From: Variovorax sp. J22G73
GTDB taxonomy: Bacteria; Pseudomonadota; Gammaproteobacteria; Burkholderiales; Burkholderiaceae_C
Direction of reading: 5' to 3'
DNA: 64,000 bases
NCBI RefSeq assembly: GCF_030317035.1
Contig: NZ_JASZYK010000007.1
Coordinates: 186,001 to 250,000 of the forward strand
In this document: positions 25,923 to 34,650 of the stretch, piece after piece
Layout: the number at the start of each line of letters is the position of its first letter
How positions within the stretch are numbered: the first letter of the stretch is position 1
Position numbers and translations under genes: made by a program
The notes under the pieces: model-generated
What the model saw: only the letters and a program-made list of their open reading frames with translations
Database searches by the model: none
Told to the model about the DNA's origin: nothing

Positions 25923-26790
25923 CCCCGCAAGCCAAGCGCGCGGCCGTCGCCATCATGATCGGGGAATGCGATCTGAGCGAGCGACGTGCCTGCAGGCTTG
26001 TGGGCTCTCCCGCGACAGCTATCGCAATCCACCCGAGGCCGATGCCATGACGCAAGAGCTCAGCAGCAAGATCGTCGAGATCGCGCATGCACGTCGGCGC
26101 TTCGGCTATCGGCGCATCCACGACATGCTGCGCCCGCACTTCCCGGGCGTGAACCACAAGCGCGTCTACCGCCTGTACAGCGCGGCCAACCTGGCGGTGC
26201 GCAAGCGCAAGAAGGTCAAACGCCCCGCGAGCGAGCGCGTTCCGCTGCAACTGGCCACGACGGTCAATGAGGTATGGAGCATGGACTTCGTCAGCGACAG
26301 CCTGAGCACGGGACGACGCATCAAGTGCTTGACCGTGGCCGATGACTTCAGCCACGAGTGCGTGAGTATCTCGGTGGACTGGGGAATCTCGGGGCAATAC
26401 GTTACGCGACTGCTGGATCAAGCGGCCGTGTTCAGAGGCTACCCGCTGGCTGTGCGCACCGACAACGGCCCGGAGTTCACCAGTCGCGCCTTCATGGGCT
26501 GGGCGCAGGCCCACGGCATCCGTCACATCTTGATCGAGCCGGGACGGCCCATGCAGAACGGCTACATCGAGAGCTTCAACGGCAAGTTCAGGGACGAGTG
26601 CCTGAACGAACAGTGGTTCGAGACACTGCAGCAGGCCCGCTCGGCCATCACGCTCTGGCGCCAGGACTACAACGAGGTCAGGCCGCACAGCAGTTGCCAG
26701 CGAATGCCTCCGTCGAAGTTCGCCGAGCTGCATCGCCAGCGCGCTGGCGATGCAGCTCGATCCAGCTCAACAACCACCGAGATCAATTAA
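25913..26790 (+). pseudogene. IS3-family transposase OrfB, frameshifted
   Basis: DDE integrase-core subunit. The first part (KAIAPQAKRAAVAIMIGECD, then LSERRACRLVG) is in the -1 frame relative to orfA, as expected. The remainder (GLSRDSYRNPPEADAMTQEL onward, including WSMDFVSDSLS, VRTDNGPEF and the terminal EVRPHSS) is in the next frame. Joining the two to give RLVGLSRDSYR requires one extra base near 26001-26006, so a 1-nt deletion has broken the gene. All three DDE positions (D of MDF, D of TDNG, E of YIESFNG) are still present. Confidence 0.85.
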
Positions 26791-26845
26791 TCTTGCAACC
26801 CCGGACTTCCTCGTTATGAATGGCATGGCAGAAGGGGGCAGGTCA

Positions 26846-27046
26846 ATCACGGTTGCCCAGCGCGGTGGCGCTTGGTGGGCTTGGGTGGAATTCGAGCAAG
26901 ATATGGAGTACGGAGAGAAATCCGTTCAGGTTCCAGTCTTCAGGCACCGAGTGCTTGGCACGTGCAGCACGAAATTGGCATCAGTCAGAGCGGGAAACGA
27001 GTACGCGTATATGACGCTTGCCGATGCGGTAGTCGCGATCCACTAG
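26846..27046 (+). pseudogene. Remnant of an unidentified gene cut by the IS right end
   Basis: Directly after the IS right repeat a frame is open to a TAG at 27046 and reads like genuine protein (GGAWWAWVEFEQDMEYGEKS, ending YAYMTLADAVVAIH). There is no start codon or ribosome-binding site of its own in the first part, so it appears to be the 3' end of a gene truncated by the insertion. No matching 5' part was recognised left of the IS. Function unknown. Confidence 0.4.
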
Positions 27047-27138
27047 TCGTGGAATGGCGCTGCAGATGGACTGATTAATCTGGGCGTGGCCAGAAGGAAT
27101 GCTGGCGAAAGATCACGTGAAGAGTTGCACGTGGTATT

Positions 27139-28155
27139 TCACCAAAGAAAATCCCCATGTCTCGTGTATTCCCTGCACGCCAAGTCGAAGGCTGCATCAA
27201 CATCACGCAAGTCCTGCGCGGCAAAGCTCGAGAGGTTCATGCGATGAAGGAATGCTGCCGTCGTCAATCGGTCCCACAAAGACTGAATTTGATTCAGTGC
27301 CCCTGCATCGGTCTCACAATCCTTGCTGGACACCCGAAAGAGAGCAACGCCCTTGGACAGGATCTCGAACGAGCGCTGAACGCTTCGATCCTTTGGGTTC
27401 GTCGCCCATTCGCCTTTTTGATCATTCCACTTGTAGCCCCCATCGACCTCTATACCAACGATGAACGAGAGTGAGGGTTGATGCAGCCACGACACGACCC
27501 AAAGCTGGTCGATGATGAAGGGGGTCTGTGGAGAAGCTCTATCTATCCACACCGAGCTTAAAATTCCATCCAAGCTTAACAAATGATGCTGCGGCCAACT
27601 GTTGGGTGGCGAAATCACGGACGGTGCCCACGCTGGCGACGGGTGAGCAGCAAACAGTTCGAGCGCAGCCTGCCAAGCGCGGCTCTCTGCAGCTTCCCCA
27701 GCAGGCTGCGGAATACACACCTTGTCAGGAATACGGCCGCTCATTTGCGTTTTTAAATGCGTATAGACAGTCCAGTGATTGGTTGGAGAGGTTCCGGGCT
27801 GCGGCCGTATAGGTTTTGTACGAAAGTACCCGTCTTGGATTGATTCCCTAACGTCTTGTATATCCGGAAAATTGCTCAGTTGTTTAAGCAACGTGCCCGC
27901 TGGCGGTGGATACGCTGGCGAGTATTTGCAGGAGATCGAGAGGTCACTTAAGTCCGGTAATACGCAACGAGCGGGCGCAGGAACCTCAAAGAACGGAAAG
28001 CTAGCTGGTAGCACGCGAGTCATGTGGGGTCCGAGTGGTTGTAATTGGGGCCGTATGTTGACTGGTCGTATTACTTGGCCGTTTGGTTTCAGCTTTCCCA
28101 AGCCGGCAATGAAGTGCCGTTTTCCTGCGGATTCCGTCAGATATTGTGTTGCCAA
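27139..28155 (-). CDS. Unknown protein with PD-(D/E)XK-nuclease-like C-terminus, possibly frameshifted
   Basis: A 338-residue frame. The C-terminal third (IVGIEVDGGYKWNDQKGEWA, then DRSVQRSFEILSKGVALFRV) has the look of DUF559/Vsr-type restriction-endonuclease-fold proteins, where an E-x-D is followed by D..R and a Gly-hydrophobic-Arg strand; this is a pattern judgement. The start used here is a weak TTG. In the neighbouring frame, 28156-28312 reads convincingly (VFGTVWTITDGRLWLDGAPF, ending NPFTLNPAV) and joins it if one G is removed near 28157, so the real gene may begin at or before 28312 and be frameshifted. Confidence 0.55.
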   Translation of the reverse strand: MATQYLTESAGKRHFIAGLGKLKPNGQVIRPVNIRPQLQPLGPHMTRVLPASFPFFEVPAPARCVLPDLSDLSISCKYSPAYPPPAGTLLKQLSNFPDIQDVRESIQDGYFRTKPIRPQPGTSPTNHWTVYTHLKTQMSGRIPDKVCIPQPAGEAAESRAWQAALELFAAHPSPAWAPSVISPPNSWPQHHLLSLDGILSSVWIDRASPQTPFIIDQLWVVSWLHQPSLSFIVGIEVDGGYKWNDQKGEWATNPKDRSVQRSFEILSKGVALFRVSSKDCETDAGALNQIQSLWDRLTTAAFLHRMNLSSFAAQDLRDVDAAFDLACREYTRHGDFLW

Positions 28156-28516
28156 CCGCAGGATTCAGCGTAAAAGGATTCGAGGAGGCTATCGCTTTGA
28201 CCAGGCCTACGAATGCCTGCGCACTAGCTTGCTTGAATGGCGCACCATCCAACCATAAGCGCCCATCAGTAATCGTCCATACGGTACCAAAAACACTGCT
28301 CAGAGGATCCAACGTGGAAGGCCACCAATGACGTCCCTAAACCTGAGTCCGACTGGTTGCGACATAAGAAGGCCTAGCAGTATCAAGACGCCGACGCTGA
28401 GCTCGAGTAATGAGCATCTAGCTTAGCCAGCCTCAGCCGGAAATCCTCATGGCGACGTGATCGAAGTCGTACCGGCCCGCAAGCCACGCGTAGATATCCT
28501 CCACCGGCAAGCCATG

Positions 28517-28798
28517 TCAGTCCTGAGACTTCGTGCCGGGCTTGCCGGTATAGGGGTTCACATTTCCCTTGGTGGACCAGTTGTCCGCCTTGGTGCCATT
28601 CGGATTCGTTGCGTGGCTCGGCGCGACGTAGGTCCCGTTGCTTTTGACGTAGCCGCTGGTCGAATGGCTTCCGGTCGATGCCCCGGAGCTGTATGAGTTG
28701 GAACCGCCGTGGCTATTGGAGCCATGACCGCCGCCGCCGCGGGCGAAGCCTGACGAGCCGAATGCCAAGAGTGCAACCAGCACGATGATCGATTTCAT
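28517..28798 (-). CDS. Small secreted Gly/Ser-rich protein
   Basis: A 93-residue exported protein: signal peptide MKSIIVLVALLAFGSSGFA, a Gly/Ser/His-rich stretch, then the compact motif TYVAPSHATNPNGTKADNWS with NVNPYTGKPGT, seen repeatedly in small secreted proteins of betaproteobacteria. The ATG at 28798 is preceded by GGAG. It lies 13 nt after the YHYH-type gene on the same strand. Function unknown. Confidence 0.8.
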   Translation of the reverse strand: MKSIIVLVALLAFGSSGFARGGGGHGSNSHGGSNSYSSGASTGSHSTSGYVKSNGTYVAPSHATNPNGTKADNWSTKGNVNPYTGKPGTKSQD

Positions 28799-28811
28799 TT
28801 TTTGCTCCGTG

Positions 28812-28937
28812 TCAATGGCAGTGCGAGCCACCAGTTTTGTGATCTCGATGGCACCCGTTCTTGTCAGTGCCGCCAGAATGAGCCAGCGCGCCGCAACTTA
28901 AACACAACGCAGCAATCAGCACAGCGATCTTCTTCAT
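28812..28937 (-). CDS. Very small secreted YHYH-domain protein
   Basis: A 41-residue gene read leftward from the ATG at 28937 behind AGGAG, ending in TGA at 28812. It is a signal peptide (MKKIAVLIAALCLSCGALA) followed by a 22-residue domain HSGGTDKNGCHRD plus HKTGGSHCH, the Cys/His-rich YHYH-type domain that probably binds a metal. Although very short, both the ribosome-binding site and the domain are convincing. It precedes the Gly/Ser-rich secreted protein by 13 nt, so the pair is likely cotranscribed. Confidence 0.85.
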   Translation of the reverse strand: MKKIAVLIAALCLSCGALAHSGGTDKNGCHRDHKTGGSHCH

Positions 28938-29193
28938 ATCGTCTCCTCATTTTGGCAAGGACTGAAGTGTGAGCTTCTGTAGCATGGGTTCTACAAGGGT
29001 TTGCGAGCCCTCTCCCATAAACATGGGACTCCTTGTGTGGCGCGAACGCGTGTTGCGCACCCGGCTTGCCGGTACGCCTCGGCCACCGCGGTGACACGGC
29101 CGCCGCTACCATCCAACATGGGCGGCATCTCAAGCCTGCCTGACCCGGGCGTCGAAGGTCGGGTGAAAGGCGCCCAAAAAACAAAGGAATACG

Positions 29194-29799
29194 GTGGCAG
29201 AAATTACGACAGCAGTTGCGGGCCTTGTCGGCGTCGTTATTGGTGGCGGAATTACCAGCCTACAGAAGTGGCTGGAGTACCGCGCCTCTCGCGCGACCGC
29301 GAGAGGATACCTGTCGGTGCGCGTTACGTGCGAAATTGACCACTATTGCGAGGCTTGCCTTGCTGTGGCTCATGACGATGGCGAATACAACGAGCAAGGG
29401 CTGGTTGAGACAAGCGTGCCGTCACCGAACTTCGATGTGTCCGCTCTCGACGTGGACTGGAAGTCAATAGAGCCAGCACTTTGCTATCGGATACTAAATA
29501 TGCCTGCAGTCATCAGGAGCGCCCGAGAAACGATCGGACCAAAGTGGGAAGCAGACCCGCCCGACTTTTGGCAGTACTTTCGTGCTCGCAAAAAAGGCCA
29601 CTGTGAACTGGGGCTCACGGCCTTCGGGATTGCAGCAAGTCTGCGCCAAAGTGCTGGCTTGCCACAGTCCGATTTCGACTTTTCCGGGGCGTTCAAAACA
29701 GTCCTGTCCGAAGTCGCCGCAGAGGACACGGAAAGGGAGGCCCGTCACTTGGCGTTCAGGGCGTCTTCACCCCATATTTTTCCCGTCGTGACCGACTGA
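29194..29799 (+). CDS. Hypothetical membrane-anchored protein
   Basis: 201 residues from a GTG at 29194 preceded by AAAGGA. One N-terminal membrane helix (ITTAVAGLVGVVIGGGITSL), then a basic segment (RASRATARGYLSVRV) and a soluble helical domain with no motif I recognise. Single-anchor proteins of this layout are common cargo in phage islands. It stands alone on the plus strand. Confidence 0.65.
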   Translation: MAEITTAVAGLVGVVIGGGITSLQKWLEYRASRATARGYLSVRVTCEIDHYCEACLAVAHDDGEYNEQGLVETSVPSPNFDVSALDVDWKSIEPALCYRILNMPAVIRSARETIGPKWEADPPDFWQYFRARKKGHCELGLTAFGIAASLRQSAGLPQSDFDFSGAFKTVLSEVAAEDTEREARHLAFRASSPHIFPVVTD

Positions 29800-29943
29800 C
29801 GACGAAGAAAACAAGATGACTTTATTGCGAACGAATTTGCCGTAGTGTGGACCACGTAGGAGTTCACGACCATATCTGCAAAGCCCGCCCCGTGCTGGCT
29901 TTTCACGGTCCTTTTCTTGTCCTTCGCCGACCCTGCCGCACGG

Positions 29944-30153
29944 CTATCGACGGCGGCCGCCCACATAGTGGCTGCCCTTGCCACTGCTGTGGCCACCGAC
30001 GCGCCGGCTTCCTGAACGATTCGCCGCCGCAAAAGTCGGCGCCGATGCCGCGCCAGCGGGATCGAAACCCCGGCTGCCCGGCGTGGCCAGAAAACCTGCG
30101 TTTGAGCTGCCGGCAGCAGATGCGATCAAGATGGCGAGCAACGTTGTCTTCAT
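29944..30153 (-). CDS. Possible small secreted protein
   Basis: 69 residues with a good signal peptide (MKTTLLAILIASAAGSSNAG) and a Ser/Gly-rich tail ending HSSGKGSHYVGGRRR; the SGKGSHYVGG motif occurs in small secreted proteins of this bacterial group. GAGG lies 10 nt before the ATG. The rest of the interval 29800-30383 shows no other gene. It is short and its C-terminus may be altered by frameshift. Confidence 0.5.
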   Translation of the reverse strand: MKTTLLAILIASAAGSSNAGFLATPGSRGFDPAGAASAPTFAAANRSGSRRVGGHSSGKGSHYVGGRRR

Positions 30154-30383
30154 GTTTTAGTCGCCTCGGTACGAGCTGAGTCGGGCGCCCGGTTTACCCG
30201 CAATTCGGCGAGTTCTTGATGGGATGCTCTCACGTTGCAAGCGTGCTTGCGACTCCGCTGAATCCCATGTAATGGGGATAGACCGTAGCTCTCCGAGCCC
30301 GCTACGCTGACCGCCTCGACGCGTCAACAAGCCCGCGCGGGCTGATGCGCCGTAATGCTGACGAGAACATGCCGGAGGGGCAG

Positions 30384-31634
30384 ATGAGGCGTAAAAAACT
30401 ACCGGTGCTCAGAGCGGACACGCTCGACCTGGTCTGCAGGTTGACCACTGCGACGGCCATACTGATCCTCGGTGGCTGTGCATCGCAGGGCGTTCCAACG
30501 CCTGCCCCGACTACCTCACCAAATTCTTCGCCGCCTGTAATCGCTCCGCCTCCCGTCGCGGCGATACCTCCAACATCAACCGGCACGGTGACGCCTCCAA
30601 CGCCAGTGCCACCGCCTGCTCGAGGTGACAAGCGGAAGCCCGTAATTGTCCCCGTCTTGTTCGGAACGAATCGCGTCCCGCTGGCGCGAGTCCAAGGCAA
30701 AGTGCAGGGCTATGGCACGTCACGCGGCCCACTCGCCTATGGCCAAGCGGTCGTGAGCATTCCTCCGTTCCGGAACAAGGGCGAAATCCCGACGCCGCCG
30801 AACGGCTTCGAAGACTACGCAATGTTCAAAAATCCCATGCGCTACTTCAGGCTATTGGACGCCGACCAGATCTCTGAGGGAGATATCGCTCGTATCACGG
30901 CTGATTTCTTCAAGGGTAAACCTGGCAAGCACAGTGCCTTGGTCTTCGTTCACGGCTACAACGTCGCCTTTCAGGCCGCAGCATTTCGTGCAGCGCAAAT
31001 GTCGTTCGACATGGAACTGCAGAGCATGCCGGTGTTCTTCAGCTGGGCCTCCAAAGCGGGAACCGCCGCTTACTGGAGAGACGAGAACACCGCATTACAA
31101 AGCGTGCCGGACTTCAAGAAGTTCCTCACAACCTACCTCAGCGGATCAAACATCGACCAAATCGTCATTGTGGCGCACAGCATGGGCTCTCGCATCGTCA
31201 CATCAGCTCTCGTGGAGATGATCGAACGCGATCCAAAGATCGCGAAGAGGCTGCTTCACCTTGTTCTCGCTGCTCCGGACCTGGATGCCGCAGTTTTCAA
31301 AGAGCAGGTGATGCCTGTTCTTGTTGACGCCGGCGTTCCGGTGACTATCTACGCCTCGTCGAAAGATAAAGCGCTGCGGACCTCCGTCGAAATGCACGGA
31401 TTCAGCCGCGTCGGCTCGGCGGGCAAAGAGATTGTTTTCGGCAACGGTTTAGAGACCATCGACGCCTCCGCGATCGATACCGATTTCCTCGGACATTCGT
31501 ACTTTGCTTCCTCCCCGGCACTGATCCGAGACATCGGCGCGCTTATCGTAGAAGGCAAACGCGCGGCTTCGCGCCCGAACCTCAAGCCACGCCCAAGCGA
31601 GGCTGATCCTCGTTACTGGCAAATGCGGCAATAA
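30384..31634 (+). CDS. Alpha/beta hydrolase lipoprotein, DUF900 type
   Basis: 416 residues from the ATG at 30384, directly after GGAGGGG. The N-terminus is a lipoprotein signal ending in the lipobox LGGCAS, followed by a Pro/Thr-rich linker. The hydrolase domain has HGYNVAFQAAAFRAAQMS and the nucleophile elbow AHSMGSR (S266), which together are characteristic of the DUF900 family of unknown substrate. It is expected to sit at the inner face of the outer membrane. Confidence 0.85.
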   Translation: MRRKKLPVLRADTLDLVCRLTTATAILILGGCASQGVPTPAPTTSPNSSPPVIAPPPVAAIPPTSTGTVTPPTPVPPPARGDKRKPVIVPVLFGTNRVPLARVQGKVQGYGTSRGPLAYGQAVVSIPPFRNKGEIPTPPNGFEDYAMFKNPMRYFRLLDADQISEGDIARITADFFKGKPGKHSALVFVHGYNVAFQAAAFRAAQMSFDMELQSMPVFFSWASKAGTAAYWRDENTALQSVPDFKKFLTTYLSGSNIDQIVIVAHSMGSRIVTSALVEMIERDPKIAKRLLHLVLAAPDLDAAVFKEQVMPVLVDAGVPVTIYASSKDKALRTSVEMHGFSRVGSAGKEIVFGNGLETIDASAIDTDFLGHSYFASSPALIRDIGALIVEGKRAASRPNLKPRPSEADPRYWQMRQ

Positions 31635-31759
31635 AAAGCGCCGCTGATCGCGCAGCGTCCACGGTGCTATGTACCCGAAACAGGCTTCAGATCTCTGGCA
31701 GGTACAAATTAGCGTCTCCCCGCATTGCCGCCTCGTTCTGCCCGCGCCATGATCGATTG

Positions 31760-32050
31760 ATGGGCAAACAACGAGTTCTCACGGAGTCTGAGGGTCGGCT
31801 GTTTCGGCTGCTGAAGGCCGCACTCGACCAGATCCAGGATGACCAGGCGCAGCTCATCGAGCTGATCACCGGCGGCAACAGCGATCCCAAGCGGACGAAG
31901 CTGCTGCTGAAAAATCTTGAGGCAACCTCTACGCACATCCACGACGACCTGCGGCGGATGGGGTTGACGTTGAAAAAGCGTGAGCCGTTCGACGACGACA
32001 CGCCGACGTGGGAGTTGCTCCAGGCCCTCCCGCCCATGCGAGACGACTGA
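31760..32050 (+). CDS. Hypothetical small helical protein
   Basis: 96 residues from the ATG at 31760 (MGKQRVLTESEGRLFRLLKA). A helical, charged protein ending EPFDDDTPTWELLQALPPM. No recognised domain. The frame is open further upstream but lacks coding character there. It stands tail to tail with the SRAP/unknown pair on the minus strand. Confidence 0.6.
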   Translation: MGKQRVLTESEGRLFRLLKAALDQIQDDQAQLIELITGGNSDPKRTKLLLKNLEATSTHIHDDLRRMGLTLKKREPFDDDTPTWELLQALPPMRDD

Positions 32051-32062
32051 GGCGCAGCCGCC

Positions 32063-32371
32063 TCAAAGGTGGCTGGAAATCACGTCCAGCGACCAGTCCT
32101 GAACATCAGGAAGAGCGGCCCACTCCGCACAGCAGGCCGCAACTGCGGCACCTCGGGCGCGATCCAGCGCCGCCGCGGCATCAAACACATCGGCACCCGG
32201 CCGCCGCTTCTCGTCCATGTCGTAGGCAACGTCCCAGCCTTCAAGATCGAACTCCGCTCGCGCGCCCTGTATGTCGGTGACGCCCGCCTGGTCGAGCACC
32301 GCCTGGGCGGCCAGCAGCCCTTTGGCGATCTCCGCCAGCGTCGCGCCCAGGACCTTGAGCACCATCGTCAC
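32063..32371 (-). CDS. Hypothetical protein coupled to the SRAP gene
   Basis: 102 residues beginning at a GTG that overlaps the SRAP stop (GTGA). Helical and acidic (LAEIAKGLLAAQAVLDQAGV, then EFDLEGWDVAYDMDEK). No domain recognised. The overlap makes co-expression with the SRAP-domain gene likely. Confidence 0.6.
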   Translation of the reverse strand: MTMVLKVLGATLAEIAKGLLAAQAVLDQAGVTDIQGARAEFDLEGWDVAYDMDEKRRPGADVFDAAAALDRARGAAVAACCAEWAALPDVQDWSLDVISSHL

Positions 32372-33084
32372 AACGACTGCTGCACTGCTGGCGCTGAGGC
32401 CGGCGCCGGACCCGCGTCGAACTCCTCAACCGGCGCCAGGCGCAGCAGGGTCTTCGCCTCCTGGACGGTGCCGGCCAGCCACATATCCACATCGCCAAAC
32501 TCGATGGGGATCACGCTGCGCTTGTCCTGTTTGTCTGCAGGCAGCGGCAGCTTGGTGTCCTTGTCGATCTCGGGCTTGTGCATCCGGTTCATCAGCGGGT
32601 GGTCATCGGCGTTCAGCGTGAGCATTGTGTAGCTCTCGTGCACCTCGCCGGTCGTCTTGTCCGTCCAGGTGCTCCACAGCCCGGCCAGGCCCCACGGCGT
32701 GCCGTCCGCGCGGCGGAATTGCCACCACTGGTTCTTCCCGCTCTCCCAGTTCGGCTCGTCGAAGCTGATGGCCGGGATGATGCAGCGCTGGCCGCGCTTC
32801 CACGGATCCTTGTAGCTGGCCTTCTGCTCGAGCTCCTCACTGCGCGCATTGTTCGTTGGGAACTTCAGCTTCGGCTCCTTCGCGAACCAGGGGATCAGGC
32901 CCCATTGGCCGATGACCAGCTCGCGCTCGTAGCCGGTTTCGTTGCGCGCGCGGCGGATGAACGGCGCCTGCGCGCGCGGGAAGACGTTCACCGGCGGCAG
33001 TAGCGGCCGGCGACTGTTGCTCTCCTTGATGCGCCAAAAGCGCTCGGCCTCGGCGGTCTCAGGGCTGATGTAGCGGTTGCACAT
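32368..33084 (-). CDS. SRAP-domain (YedK/HMCES-like) protein
   Basis: A 238-residue SOS-response-associated peptidase-family protein. C2 directly after the initiator Met is the residue that crosslinks to abasic sites in single-stranded DNA. WGLIPWF, NARSEE and DDHPLMNRMHKPEI are the remaining SRAP signatures. It protects abasic sites during replication. A LigD-like ligase gene lies about 840 nt away on the same strand, separated by two small plus-strand genes; such a pair is common on Burkholderiales islands. Confidence 0.93.
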   Translation of the reverse strand: MCNRYISPETAEAERFWRIKESNSRRPLLPPVNVFPRAQAPFIRRARNETGYERELVIGQWGLIPWFAKEPKLKFPTNNARSEELEQKASYKDPWKRGQRCIIPAISFDEPNWESGKNQWWQFRRADGTPWGLAGLWSTWTDKTTGEVHESYTMLTLNADDHPLMNRMHKPEIDKDTKLPLPADKQDKRSVIPIEFGDVDMWLAGTVQEAKTLLRLAPVEEFDAGPAPASAPAVQQSL

Positions 33085-33185
33085 GCGGTGTCCTCCGGAT
33101 CACATTCTGCGACAGCAAGACCTGTTGACGAAGAACCGCGGCCGGAATAATACTGTACACCCATCCAGTACTTCAGGAGCCCGCC

Positions 33186-33674
33186 ATGTCATTCCCCGAC
33201 GAGTTCGAAATCAGGTACCCGGCCGTGCGTGAGAAGGTCGTCCCGATCAGGCGCCCACCCGTGCGCCTCGACCCGCAAGAAGCTGTCATTGAGGCGCGCA
33301 ACCAATGGGTGAACCGCTACATCACCGAGTGGGCGCGGCTTGCCAATGGACGCATGGACGATGACATTGCCCAGAACGAAGGCCTGACGCTGCACCACAT
33401 CGTCGGCCATCGGCCGCCCGAAGAGATCGCCCGTCAGCACTTCAACTCCTGCACCGGCGCCGCGGACACGCTGACCAGTGCTCAGACCAAGTTCCAGGCG
33501 CTTGCCGCCGAGGTGCAGCTGATTCAGGAAGGCGACGAGCTATCGCCGGCGCAGCTGGAATTCGCCCACGGCGTGACCGAGCTATGCGCGGCGGTGGGCG
33601 ACCAGTTCCGCAGCGCGCGGGAAGGAAGCGCCGGCGACCTGATCCGCGCGAACTATGGCCCGGTGCCGTTCTGA
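33186..33674 (+). CDS. Hypothetical protein
   Basis: 162 residues from an ATG at 33186 six nt after AGGAG. Mostly helical and acidic, with HHIVGHRPPEEIARQHFNSC in the middle. No domain recognised. It is divergent from the SRAP gene with about 100 nt between, so the two may share a regulatory region. Confidence 0.65.
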   Translation: MSFPDEFEIRYPAVREKVVPIRRPPVRLDPQEAVIEARNQWVNRYITEWARLANGRMDDDIAQNEGLTLHHIVGHRPPEEIARQHFNSCTGAADTLTSAQTKFQALAAEVQLIQEGDELSPAQLEFAHGVTELCAAVGDQFRSAREGSAGDLIRANYGPVPF

Positions 33675-33689
33675 CTGGCCTCGCGAGCG

Positions 33690-33917
33690 ATGAGGGTCGA
33701 ACACACCTACCGGTGGATGACGAAATGGAACGGCAAGATGTCGCCGACCCGCTACCACAGCACGGAGGAGCAGATCCGCACCAGCCACCCGGAGGCGGTG
33801 CGGGTCGAAGGCTCTCTGATCGTGCGAGAGGTTCCAGAAACGGATGACGAGTGGCGCCAGCGCATGCGCGCAGTCGATACTGCGCAGATCGGCATCAACC
33901 CCTTCAGGAAGTGCTGA
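33690..33917 (+). CDS. Hypothetical small protein
   Basis: 75 residues (MRVEHTYRWMTKWNGKMSPT onward, ending AQIGINPFRKC), 15 nt after the preceding gene on the same strand. Charged, no recognised domain. Real coding is supported by even amino-acid use and operon-like spacing. Confidence 0.6.
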   Translation: MRVEHTYRWMTKWNGKMSPTRYHSTEEQIRTSHPEAVRVEGSLIVREVPETDDEWRQRMRAVDTAQIGINPFRKC

Positions 33918-33920
33918 CGG

Positions 33921-34520
33921 CTACTTCGCCACTCGCTTGACCTTGACCCACTCCGATGACCGGATGCCCGGCTGGTAGAAGCTAACGGCACGCTTGGCCA
34001 CCAGGCCTTCGAGCTTCAGCGGGATGACCGCCTCCTCTTAGATCCTGCCCGGCTGGTCATCGAAGTGGCGAACCACGAGGATGCCGGGCTTGGCCGGCTT
34101 GAACACCTTGGCGAGCGCCGCCTTGCGCTGCACCAGCGGCTGCTGCGAGATATCCACGCCACGGTTCACCAGCAGGTCAAACACGCAGTAGATGACCGGG
34201 GAGGCGCCTTCGTACCAGCGCCGACGCCGCGCGCGGTCCTGCAGCTTGTCGAAGTCGCTACGACCGAGCTCGTCGAGCACACGCATCTCCCCGTCAACGA
34301 TGTACTGGCCGCCCTTGACGCTGCCCAGCGCCTGTGTGATCTCAGGAAACCACCTGGCGGCATCCGCGCCGTTTCGGCTTCGCAACTGCACCGCGCCGCG
34401 GTCGAACTCGGCCGTCATCCGGTAGCCGTCGAACTTGATCTCGTATATCCACCCCGGCTCCTTGAAGTCAAGGGGCCGCTCGTCGAGCAGCATGGGTGGA
34501 AAGTCCGTGAGGTGCGGCAT
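33921..34520 (-). pseudogene. ATP-dependent DNA ligase, LigD-like adenylation domain, interrupted by a stop
   Basis: Reads leftward from MPHLTDFPPMLLDERPL (ATG at 34520). EIKFDGYRM contains the adenylated lysine (KxDG), and FDKLQDRARRRRWYEG and YCVFDLLVNRGVDI are ligase-fold segments. An in-frame TAA at 34038-34040 interrupts the frame after DDQPGRI; beyond it the same frame continues EEAVIPLKLEGLVAKRAVSF and ends EWVKVKRVAK at 33921, the last two ligase motifs. A single base change (for example TAY to TAA) explains it. Stand-alone proteins of about 200 residues with only this domain are known. The truncated product of 160 residues lacks motifs IV and V. Confidence 0.85.
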
Positions 34521-34650
34521 GTCCGCAAATTCCTTCTGTCGTAGGAAGGACGCTGTCAGCCGCAATCGCTTTTTGAGGATGGAAGCCAGCCCGACCACAC
34601 AGGAGCGTTCAAGCTCGGCCAGCGCGGTGCTGGCCCTGAAAGGAGCCAAG

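Larger units (their letters stand above)
25588..26845 (+). mobile_element. IS3-family insertion sequence, IS407-like, inactive
   Basis: A 1258-bp element bounded by perfect 13-bp inverted repeats TGACCTGCCCCCT (25588-25600 and inverse at 26833-26845). It encodes orfA and orfB in the usual IS3 layout. The flanks (ACGTGG left, ATCACG right) show no target duplication, so it may have been rearranged since insertion. orfB carries a frameshift, making the copy probably non-autonomous. Confidence 0.88.

Noticed and set aside
25588..26845. Target-site duplication of the IS
   Set aside because: The flanking bases ACGTGG and ATCACG do not match in 3 to 5 bases.
28457..28696. Plus-strand open frame opposite the small secreted-protein gene
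   Set aside because: No ribosome-binding site; the minus-strand gene has a signal peptide and a known motif.
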